This document shows, one piece after another, positions 46,750 through 57,000 of a DNA stretch of 64,000 nucleotides (position 1 is its first letter; every line of letters begins with the position of its first letter). The DNA is from Monosporascus cannonballus. Its lineage: Eukaryota; Ascomycota; Sordariomycetes; Xylariales. The notes below the pieces were generated by a model, which searched no databases, was not told where the DNA came from, and worked only from the letters and a program-made list of their open reading frames with translations. The translations under genes were made by a program, and so were the position numbers. The DNA lies in contig QJNS01000145.1 in NCBI GenBank assembly GCA_004154925.1, positions 62,001 through 126,000 on the forward strand, in the 5' to 3' direction.

Positions 46750-49638
46750 CTAGCGCACAGTCCGGTCATCGCTAGTGTATCCTTCCGGAGCATCATTGCT
46801 GGTACTTCTCGCGTCGACTCTCCCGTCTGTAGCTCGTTCGCGGCCGCCTGCTTTTGCTTTTCTGATGTAGTCTTGCAGTGCGCCAAATACAGCTTTGTAC
46901 CCCGGGTCATCCGCACCTGAAAACTTGCAGATCTCTGAATGATTCCCAGGCAGGCCAAGAGATACTTCTTTTCTTGCGTGACCGACCAGGGCAGAACTGT
47001 AGGGAACAATCTATTTGTATTTCTTTTAGCAAACTCGGCCTAGGAGGTTCTGAAAGAGGTTGCTCAGCGGGAAAGAGCTCACCAGACTGTTGAGGCCATA
47101 CATGCCCATTATAGGATGAGTCTCATAGAAGGAGTGGATGTTGAAATGGCCGTCCTCCAACATCTGCAGGAAGGTCTTCCGCAGGTTCTCGAGCAGCTCG
47201 TTATTTGGTTTCAAGCCTCGGAGCACACGCTCCGATGGCCCTTGCAGCGCCAGCTTGGTGGTGTTGCTAGCGATGACACCCCAGCTTGCCGCTTCGCTTC
47301 CTCTGTGCGGGGTGCCGAGGAAAACAATTCCCTTGGTCGAGGCGTAAATGCTGAGATACTGGGGTTGGTGGCTCGATCTTTTGGAATTGTCAAGAGCCTA
47401 TAGTATTTCCATGTGAATGTTAGTGTCGAATGATTTGGGACTTGAGTAGACATACGACTTTCACCACGATCCCTCCCAGGCTATGAGCCACGAAAATTAA
47501 AGGCCGGTTCGGCTCCAAGATATTAGTCTCTCTTCAATTGAGAAGGAAAGGGGATGTTTGACCAACATCGGACTTCCTCTCTTGCTGTAGGCTCACCATC
47601 AAGTTGTTGCCATGCTGAGAGATGTTCTGCTTGTCGCTGGTTCCGAAGAATTCTCGAATGACCTTCGTGTCATAACCCCAAGTTAAAATTCGCACCTCAG
47701 CAAAGTCAGGACACTTGGCGAGTAGGTCGTATGGCCAATAGACTGGGCTCGTACAGCTAGAGAGAGACAGCTTTGACGATGATGCGAAAATCCTTTGCAT
47801 CAGGGAGGATTTCACAGCAGGCCCAGAGTAAGTCCATGTCATCTCAGGGTTGCCTTGCAGTCCATGAACGAATACGACGCTAGCACCGTGTTAGAAACCG
47901 CTGTCTCATGTGTAGTTTGCAACCTTATGGGGTTTAAGTCCAGGGTCAACTCACTCAACTTCTGCATTCGGTGGGTTGTGTAGAACAGAAAACCCAAGGG
48001 GATTGACCTTTGGGCGGACGTGGTGAGTAACGTTCTGCACTGACTGGCGAACAGAGTCCTGAGTCTCAAGACCGGGTGATTGTTGCCATGAGTCTGGTCG
48101 GTCTTGTGCAGTTTCTGCATGACATTCCTGCTGATATTCTGGCTTATTTTCGTTCGTTGTCTGCTCCCGTGGTTGACTGTCCGCTGGCAACTCCTCGTTA
48201 TTGCTAGTCGGTAAGGGTGTTAATCCTAAACTTGATGCCCCAGCTGCGAGTAGTATTTGGACCGCGTCAAAATGGCCGCCGTCGTTTGCAGCCTTCAAGG
48301 CAGTGCCATACTTGCCACCAGGTGCGTCGATATCGATTGCCGCCCCGCGATCTAGCAGGACTCGGATCACCTCCGCCTTACCGACAAAGGCGGCCATTTG
48401 CAAAGCCGTGCAGTCTCCATCACCCCTTGCCCGGATGTCCGCGCCAGCGTCCAGCAAGTACTTGACAATGGACGAGTTGCCGTTCCACGAGGCGGCTTGT
48501 AGCACATTCCCATACGGACCGCCCTTGATGTGAACGTTGGCTCCTTTCTTGAGGAGGAACTGAACGATATTCGCGCGTCCACGAGAGGCTGCGGCTCCCA
48601 GTGCCGTCCCGTGCAGTCTGCTTGTCTGGTTTATATTGGCGCCTTTATGGACCATTAAGCGGACAACCGCAAGGTGGCCTTCCGCTGCGGCTATCTGTAG
48701 AGGGGCGATTCCGGTTGGGCTTAGAGCGTTGACCGCGGCTCCTCTTATCAACAGGATGTTGACAATATTCGCATGCCCTGCGGCCGCTGAGGCATGCAAA
48801 GCACTTCCGTCTGATCCTAAGTGGGCATTTATGTCCGCCCCAGCGTTGAGGTAAGCCAGGATATCCTTTTCGTTATTGAACTTCGCTGCCCTTATTAGAG
48901 AAGTCAATAGTCTCCTTCGGCCGGCTTCCGTCTCACTCTCGTTCGGCGGGATCGCCACCCGACGGCTGCCCCAGAATGTTTTCTGGGTGGGGTAAGGCCT
49001 TACTCCGTATTGATGACGCTGACGTCTGAGTACCCGAATTAGGTCGTAGAAGGCCTTTTCGACATTGAAAGAGGTCTTTGACGAAACCTCCAGGAAGTCA
49101 ACTCCTAGATTTCGGGCAAGCGCGCTGCCTTCAACTGTTGACACCTCCCTCTCAGTTACCCTGTCTGTTTTGTTGCCAACAAGCATAATTGGGGCTGAGC
49201 CCAAAGATACCGCCACATCAAGAGCTGAGCTGAAGGTGTTGTGCGTAGATGCACTGTTTTCCTTGACCCTATTGATTAGGTTGTAAAATGTCTGGACTGT
49301 CTTGAAGCTTTCGCGCGACGTAACACTATAGACAACAAGGAAGGCCTCTCCTTCTCGGATCCACTGATCGCGGAGAGACGCATATTCCTCCTGACCGGCT
49401 GTATCGATAACCTCCAGCGTCGAGGCTTGTCCATCGAAGACAACTTGCTTCCGGTACGAGTCCTCAATGGTGGGATCATATGTCTCCACGAAATGGTTTA
49501 GGCACATCTGTCGCTTTGTGAGCCTGCAAGACTAGGAGCATTTGTCCCATGTGCGCGCACCTGAATTACTAGAGCAGTCTTCCCTACGGCCCCTGACCCG
49601 AGAACCACGAGCTTATAGTTAGTCATTTTGCCCGCCAT
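46750..49638 (-). CDS. Ras-type GTPase fused to ankyrin repeats and an alpha/beta hydrolase
   Basis: Six exons on the minus strand (49561-49638, 47955-49507, 47567-47879, 47456-47512, 47083-47397, 46750-47010) give one 857-residue protein; phases match at every junction. Residues 1-190 are a Ras-like G domain: P-loop GSGAVGKT (14-21), switch I YDPTIEDSY (36-44), DTAGQ (61-65), NKTD (138-141), VSSK (167-170), all competent for GTP binding, with Gly16 and Gln65 at the Ras G12 and Q61 positions. Seven ankyrin repeats span about 225-465. From about 545 an alpha/beta hydrolase (DUF676/LipA-like) begins VVFVHGLQGNP, has nucleophile Ser659 in AHSLGG, then IVFLGTPHRGSEAASWG and a likely catalytic His796 in NHSEICKF. 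In fungi such hydrolases are common N-terminal effectors of NLR-type proteins. There is no C-terminal CaaX box. The gene appears intact in an island between RIP-mutated blocks. Intron 3 (47513-47566) has a weak GAG acceptor. Confidence 0.85.
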
Positions 49639-49939
49639 GGTGATAGTGGTCGCATGCACTCATAGTCTTTTGTGGTCGGATAGGGACTGGGGATAGCGTT
49701 GAAGAGATGAATGAGGTTGAACAAGTTCCCCTCCTTATGGGTTCCTTTTGGTCCAGAGAGGCGCTGTCAGCCTCAAATGGAAGCGCTGGAATTCGATATT
49801 CATGTGCACGGACCACCACGATTTCGCCTCTATTTTCTCAATCACTTCTTAGGTTAAAATAGATTCAAATACTTCTCAGCGCTCTCCAGATTATTGGCTT
49901 CCCGACGGTACCTTTTTCTTTCGTTTATATTTCAGTGAA

Positions 49940-50400
49940 ATGTTGGATGCGGCCGGAGGAGCCGCTGGTGCTTTTGCGGTCATGGAATTGTCAGTGAAGG
50001 CGCTGTTGTTCTCTCCTCGATCTTCCACCGCTGTCTACTCGAAGGTACAAGGCTCCGGACCTCGCAGCTCTTGCGCGATAACGAGACAGTCTTTCGGCGA
50101 GCCTCAACATCGACCAGATGTATTCTATTCATCTCTCTCTTGATACCAGAGCTAACAGTTTCCCTCTAGCTCGTAGGTTCTCAATATTAGCCAGAAGATA
50201 GAGCTCTCGAAACTTCCGATCGTGACAGCCGCAGCATTTGACACTCACGCCGACGAGCACGACGCACGATGCCACGCTGATACCTGAGTCGCTCTTCGCC
50301 AAGATATAATGTGATGGGCAGAGAATCCTGGCGGCGAATACATTTTCCGGCTGAATGAGATGGCGGGCACGGAACAGTCTACCGTCCGCTCGCTTGATAC
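49940..50400 (+). pseudogene. Remnant of a NACHT (NLR/STAND-type) gene
   Basis: An ATG at 49940 opens MLDAAGGAAGAFAVMELSVK, an N-terminus typical of fungal NLR-like proteins. After a likely intron ending in CCCTCTAG near 50169, the + strand reads KLPIVTAAAFDTHADEHDAR, then ADT*VALRQDIM*WAENPGG and YIFRLNEMAGTEQST. This follows the conserved entry into the NACHT domain; the Walker A segment, normally GMAGTGKST, is ruined (Gly and Gly-Lys replaced by Glu and Glu-Gln), and two stops interrupt it. The remaining NACHT and sensor regions are not recognisable downstream. It runs divergently from the Ras-ankyrin-hydrolase gene, with about 300 bases between starts. STAND proteins act as signal-responsive NTPase switches in fungal non-self recognition. 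Confidence 0.65.
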
Positions 50401-52040
50401 CCAAAATATTGAGCAGCGATCACCACCTCTATTCCAGCTTCAGGACAAACACTATGACCCTAAGGACCATCCGCTCGGCTTCGCTCGAGGCCTTCACAAT
50501 CGTTCGGCCGCAATGATGAAACCCAGAGCTGAGTACATATCCGGTAGGGCTTGCCAAGACCGAGATTGCCAGGGTTTTCCGCCTGGCCACTTGCATGCTA
50601 TGACTACGGAGAGTCTTTGCATAGCCTCAATACTGACGATCAGAATGGGTGGCTAAGATCTGGAGGAACATTTGTCGGCCGTTGCCGTCAAGATAATCCG
50701 CTCAGCTCTGCATGATTTCGTCCTCGAATACGGTGGGTCGGGCTGCTTGTAATTCCGCTGCCGTCTTCTATCTTGACCCCTTTCCAGAGTGGGAAGCGGA
50801 AAAGCACGATCAAAGTTAGCAGGGCACTTCGAGCATCAACCATCTTTCTCGGGCCGAATTGGAGAAGACTCAGGCCTAGAAAATCGACAACATGCGAGGA
50901 CCCACCATCCTGAATCTTGCTGTAGACTCATCGCTTCTCCTCGTTGATGGAGGCAAAAAGCTGGCTTAGTTTCAAGAGGAGGTACCGTTGAGGCAACGGT
51001 CAGCTACGGTCGAAGATTTTGGCACAATGAGTGAATCGCCATGATGGGAGCGAGGTGCTGAAGAAAAATAAAACCTGGAAGCTCAGAGCCGCCCGACTCG
51101 AATTTACGACACCCACCTCCATTGTAGACTCGCAGTTTGTGCGATCACAAGGGTTGGGAGGCAGCGGATAGACGCCAAGCTGGAATGCCTGCCAATCGAG
51201 AAGTGAGCGAAGCTACGTCATGAGCGGTTGCTGACCCTGGGCAACGCGTATATGTCCTTGGATACTGGCGGCATTGTGTGATACTTCGTGAAGGGAAGAT
51301 TTCTGGCGCCCCACCGAAATTCCCTCATAATGAAGAAACGTGTTGGCAAGTAGAACTGTAACGTAGCTCCAGTTGGACTGTGTTTGCGCACTGTCACCTA
51401 GTGAGCCGAGTAAATTGCGGGATGCCGCTTCGGGGATCGAGTATTTGGTGGCGATTGGAGGAATGAAGGTTAAAACGAAGCTATCGAGAGTCACTAGCGA
51501 GTGCGTGCTCGAGTGAGTTGAAGTACCTAGGATTCTGCTCCAGTACTCGCAGCGCCGGTTCTGAATCCGGACCTGGGCCGAGCCAGCCGGCGACTTGAGC
51601 GGCCGTGGCTGTAGCTTCGAGTATGCGTCCGGGGTCTTCGGTGTGGAAGGCCGCATCGATTCCGAGACTTCCGTCATGGAATCTGGCACTCGGCCAAGAC
51701 AAAATGTAAATTTTGAGGGGCATGGAAGTTGAGAAGATTGGGCCTCGGCACGCTCTTAAATAGCGATCCACGTCGAAAGAGAAATGGCATGAAATTGATC
51801 TCTGCCCTCTCCAGGAACGAAGGGAATGGACGAGGACTATTTTTTTTTTTTGCTGAGAACCGACTTCGCATGGCAGCATGCGGCTCGTTCTTCTGGGTCC
51901 CATGTGGGTCCAAGATTCCTGGCAAGCACCCGCACTGTAAAACGAGGGCATTTATTGTACTCGTTACGCGCGTGGCAGCCTCTTGTTTATTACTGCAATC
52001 CTTCATGTTGGGGTACGATTCCGGTTGGGGGTACAATGGT
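50401..52040. other. GC-balanced DNA without a recognisable gene
   Basis: This probably contains the eroded remainder of the NACHT gene, but no motif can be named. Minus-strand frames at 51213-51689 and 51481-51951 contain coding-like phrases such as ILEATATAAQVAGWLG, yet lack family resemblance and overlap in different frames. The AT-rich DNA resumes at about 52040. Confidence 0.45.
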
Positions 52041-52982
52041 AGAACCAAAAAAAATGTTAAATCTTCTCTCTACTACACAATTCTTTACCTTAATTATCTT
52101 ACGCCTCTCTGACTCGTCTTTCCACTTTTTTAAAGTTTCTTTAATACTGTTTTATAATACTAAGTATTAATTAATTAAATCCCAAATCCCCGTAACAACT
52201 AGCAAGGCGTAAGTTAAATATATGTTAACAAAACTTTTTTTATGAAGTCTTCAAAAATGTATTAAGTATATATAATAATTAAATAAGCGAAAAGCTTTGG
52301 GCAAATATCTTCGTATTTATTAAACTTTTCGTTGTAATATTAATTATTTAAATATTTCAATTTATATTATAGTAATAATATTTAAATATATATATATCGT
52401 GTTTTGATTAATTTTATAGATAAATATAAAATTCGCAACTACTACTAAGACTTAGATCTTATAAAATATTAATTAAATACTTATTTTAATTTTTTTAAGT
52501 TAGGCCTTTTTATAACAGTTATATAATTAGATAACAAATTAGTATTACGCGAAAATTATAAAACTTTATAATTTTCATTAATTTCGATGTTGTTTTACTG
52601 GGGTAATATAATATATGATACGAAAAAATTTAAAACTTTAACAAAACAGTCTAAGTAAAAATATTTCTAAAAGATGTTATTGTTTGAAATTCACACATTT
52701 TAGTCTCTTTAAACAAAAATTATCATTTTATCAAAGCATTCACTTTTGCTTATATTTGAAATTTATACTATTTTATATATATAAATAGTAAGAGTTCAAT
52801 ATTAGCCACATAATTAAAAGACTAACAATTCTAAAATTCAATTGGAGTTTGGACACATTAATCTACCTTATAAAGATTAGTTATATATATTATCATAGTT
52901 ACTGCCTTTTTTAAGTAAGGCGTTTTGATTTGTTTGTCAACCCGGACGTCGTAGGGCTTGTAATAAACTGTTAAACCCCTAA
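52041..52982. other. AT-rich flank of element D
   Basis: RIP-like sequence with no gene. The last 80 bases (GGACGTCGTAGGGCTTG and onward) are near-normal in composition and continue after the element at 59756, showing a single target site of the form CCCCTAAGGC. Confidence 0.6.
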
Positions 52983-53408
52983 TATGACGGCTATGCGGTT
53001 TAACTAACTATTAAACCTAAGTCGACGGGTTTATATTGGCAGAAGTATCGTAGAAATCTAAGCAATAAATATAATAACTTATTATGTTTCGTAATACTAA
53101 AAATATCTTAAGTAACGATATTTTATTATAAGCTAATATTATATAAATTATGGAAATAATAATTATCTTATATTTTTGTTTTATCTCTTTATAATCTTAA
53201 GATTTACTGGATTCGCCAGCGATCCTTGCGATTTAAGATTTGCTGGACTTGCTAGCGATCTTTGCAATCTAGGATTCGCTGGACTCCCCAGCGATCCTTA
53301 CGATCTAAGATTTGCTGGACTTGTCAGCGATCCTCGGGATCACGTGATCTGGCGCGTTTCCACTCTTTTTGACCGTTTCTAGTTATGCCAAGTGGTTGAG
53401 TTATGATA
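52983..53408 (-). repeat. Left (3') LTR of element D, four 36-bp units
   Basis: It starts TATGACGGCT and ends TTATGATA. About 53194-53338 holds four 36-bp tandem units. Each contains the inverted repeat TCGCTGG...CCAGCGA around five bases, or a mutated form of it. Confidence 0.92.
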
Positions 53409-54063
53409 CGATCTTTTTTTTCCCAGGATTTTTGTCCTAAAGATTAACTTGTGAATTTTTATTCCAAAATGTTTTTTCGTATCAGAAAATATGCTAAACT
53501 TTTTTTAAGGTGAAAATTACGCAATGCGATTCGTTACTGGCTGTTGTTTTGTTTGCTGATTTTCGTTAAATAGCGCCTTATTCCTATTGCGAACGGCGGA
53601 AACTTGAATGCAAATTGCCCGAAAAAGATTTTTCTCGTTATTTTTCGTATGTCCGTTACTAATAAGTTAATTATAACGTTCGTGGCCTTAGCCCGGAACA
53701 ATTATAAAAAATTGCTACTTAATACCGTAAGCTTAAAAAAAGTTAAAGGCCGTTAAAAAGGCTGAAAAGCTCGTTAAGGCTTATATTCGTCGCGTTTGGA
53801 AATAAAAAAAAACGTGGTATGAAAAAATAATAAAAGTTATATTCCGTAGTATCGATAACTTAAAAGGATTGGAAAAGTTGGAGCGTTAAGAAAAACAGGC
53901 CGAACTAGAGGCCGCCAAAGTTATAATGGCGGAAGCCGCTTTTTCTCTCGATTAGTCCAATCTGGAATCCATAAATTGGTCGTTTATTAATTGGGAAACT
54001 TTTGACCTTGCCGATTTCGGCGTTGTTGGTAAAAGTTTTTCAATAGGCGTTAGGTACCAATAA
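53409..54063 (+). pseudogene. Antisense zinc-cluster ORF of element D (dead)
   Basis: In one frame from about 53576 the sequence reads PYSYCERRKLEC, then KLPEKDFSRYFSYVR, two stops, and VNYNVRG. The six cluster positions (53579 Tyr, 53588 Cys, 53609 Cys, 53639 Tyr, 53648 Tyr, 53672 Tyr) give spacing x2, x6, x9, x2, x7, within the accepted Zn2Cys6 range. Here the two intact Cys are those lost in other copies, which supports true Cys ancestry at all six places. A Lys/Glu-rich, coiled-coil-like stretch follows, then NWSFINWETF-like sequence and a TAA at 54061, overlapping the chromodomain end. Confidence 0.65.
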
Positions 54064-57000
54064 GGTTTTTGGCGGGTTCCCAGGTATTTTCGGAATTTGG
54101 GTATTTTTTCCATTTGATTAAGTACTGGGTAAATTTGTTATATTTTTGTATGTTAAGTATTTTTTCCACTTCATATGCTTATTCGTTTTTTATTTTCATA
54201 TCGTTTTATGCCATATATATCTTAATCGTATCCGTTATTAATTCGAATAAGAAAACGTAAAAAATTAAATAAACTTTAACTTTTGGTAACAGTTTTAATT
54301 AATAATTATTTTCTAAGATTTCTTTATTAATTTTGTATAAATCGATATATTTAAAATCGAATTTTTCGTTAAATCGTTTTATTTAAATATTTTTGGTAAC
54401 CAAAAAAACCATTTCTTTTTTTTTAAAAGTTAATTTTTTTAACCTTTTTTAATTATAATATTTACTTATTTAATTTCGTATAAATTCTAATTCTATTTTT
54501 ATTTTTTAATATAATTATCGTAATTATTTTAATGTAAAAATTATTTTAACATTAATTAAACCGTTATCGCGCGATTTTCTATAAACCTTTGGAATAAAAC
54601 CAAAATTTGGATTTATAAGTATTATTTTAATATTTTTGTAATAGCTAATATTATAAGTTAATTATGCAATTAGCAATTTCTCAGCCCAGTTATTTTATTC
54701 GTAATTAATATAATATCGTAAATAAGTTTTTAAGGTTTGATTTATTCGTTTTATTTCTTTATTTATTTAAGGTTTAAATACGTTAAATAACTTATGATTT
54801 AGGCCGATTTATGTTATTAAGCTTTGCCAAAACTTAAATGCAAATGTCGATCCTTTATTTAATATAACTTCCATTAGTATTCCGTATATATTAAAAATAT
54901 ATATAAAAAAATAATATGTTAGTTATTTAACGTTTATATTTTCGTAATATGGTAAAAAATAGGAAAACTTCGTAAATCCATCGACGATTACAAAAATCTT
55001 ATCGTAATATATTCCCGGAACTAAATTTTTTAACATAAAAAATTTAATGATAAAATTAAATATAATTAAATATTATGGTTACTTTGTAACTGGTAATAGC
55101 TATAATTTTCCGTATAGTTTATGTCGTCGAGTTTTTACTTTAACACAAATATCGCATTGCTATATAATATTGTATACTATTAATTTTATTTTAGGAAAAA
55201 ATATATGCGTTAAAGTCGTTTTAAGGTTTTATAAATCTTTGGATATTTATGTAACTAATGTTCGTATATTTTTCGTATTAGATTTTCCTAATATTTTTTT
55301 GAAATTTATATTTTGTTTGTTTTTTAGTTTTCTAAGAGACCGTCGTTATGCTATTGAATTTTCTGATGCATATCGTAAGGTATTGCCCAAATTGTCGCAA
55401 TTTATCGTGGGCGTAAATATCCTTCTGTAATAATATTAAAAATTATATGGCTAATTTTAACCAATTTTTTTAAGATTTGGTTACCTGCTTAAAGTATTTG
55501 TTTTGCCATTTTCTAATCCTTTTTTATGGATAATAACGAAATCGAAATTCGCCAATTTTTTTGGAAATTTTAATTATCGTCCTATAAGCTTCCTAGTCGT
55601 GGTAAATCGGGTAAAATTTTAATAATCCGTATAAACCTTAACCTGGTGCAAATTTCCCTTTAAGAAATACTTAAACTTTCGAAATGCCATAATAATGGCC
55701 ATAAATTCTTTATTTAAAATGCCGTAATTAAGTTCGGCTTTTTTTAATTTGTATAAAAAATGCAATAAGGTATAATTTGCCTTAATTATTTCGTTATTTA
55801 ATTATTACGCCTAATGCGTAATCCGAAATATCGGTTTTTAGTTTAACGGGGCGGTTTAAATCGTATATAATTAATATTAATTCGTTAATAATCGTATCCT
55901 TAATATCCTAAAATGCCTTTTGTGTATCTGGCATTTATTTAAATTCTTTTTTTTCTTTATGAAATTCGTTAAAGGTATAATTATTTTGCTAAAGTTTCGA
56001 ATAAACTTCCTATAGTAATTAACGAATTCAAGGAATGCCTATACCTTTTTAATTATCGTTAGTATCTATTATTTTATGATTACAACGATTTTCTTAAGGT
56101 CCATTTTGATATATCCTAAAGTAATAATATATCCCAAATATTTTATTTCCTATATATGGAATTAACTTTTTTCCGCGTTAACAAATAACCTTGCGTCCTA
56201 TAAAGCTTGAAAAACTTTATGAACGTATTCTGCATATACTTTTTCCGTTTCTAAAAAAATAAAAATGTTATCGAAATAACAAACGACGAAAATATCGAGG
56301 TATTTTCGTAATACATAATTTACTATCCGTTAAAAAGTTACTGGTACGTTCGTAAATCCCATTAATATGACTAAATACTTAAATAATCTGTATTTTGTTT
56401 TGAAAATTATTTTTTATTCGTATCCTTTTTTAATCTTAATAAGATTATATCCATTTCTGAAATCGAATGCTATAAATTATTTGGTTCCGTAAAGTCGGTT
56501 TTTTATTTCCGTAATTAAGGGTAATAATGTTCGATTTTTGATAATAACGTTATTTAATTGTCGATAATTAATTACAAATCGCAATTTCCCTTTTTTTTAG
56601 GTACGAAAAATATAAGGTATACTGCCGGTAATTTCGAAAGTCGAATCCATTTTTTATAGCCGATTTTTCAGATATTTTTTAAAAGTACATAATTCGTTTT
56701 TATTAAAATTATAGATAAGGTAAAATTTTGTCGAAAATCTTTTTTTAAAGATTATTTCATAATCATATTCGCTATATTCTAATAACTTTATATCGAACTC
56801 CTTTTTAAAAAGCTATTCGTATTTATAATATTATAATAATATATTAATTAGATTTTCTAATTTCCGGGATTATTATTTTTCTAAATCGTTATTTAATTAC
56901 TTTAATTTCACTTTTATAATAATAACGATACGTCATATTTTTCTTTAATATCCGTTTTTTTTGTATTTTATTCTTTTAAGTAATAAAGTATTTGTCGTAT

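Noticed and set aside
47116..47403. Plus-strand frames overlapping the hydrolase exons
   Set aside because: They oppose exons with a clear domain match and have no family resemblance.
51213..51951. Overlapping minus-strand frames in the gene island
   Set aside because: Some phrases look coding, but no family, splice pattern or consistent frame could be established, so no gene is called.
52825..52880. Similarity of 52825-52880 to 60085-60165 as flanking terminal repeats of a larger element
   Set aside because: The match is short and in direct orientation, with no further shared structure; it may be chance or an old duplication.
52978..52982. CCCTAA-like sequence at the element D target as a telomere repeat
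   Set aside because: It occurs once as CCCCTAAGGC and is simply the duplicated target CCTAA.
53194..53338. Regular repeats as a CRISPR array
   Set aside because: The units are directly tandem without unique spacers, lie inside an LTR of a fungal element, and recur in the other LTR.
55047..55430. A 127-codon frame on the + strand inside element D
   Set aside because: It is the antisense shadow of integrase; it is not conserved among copies and has the Phe/Ile/Tyr bias of mutated DNA.
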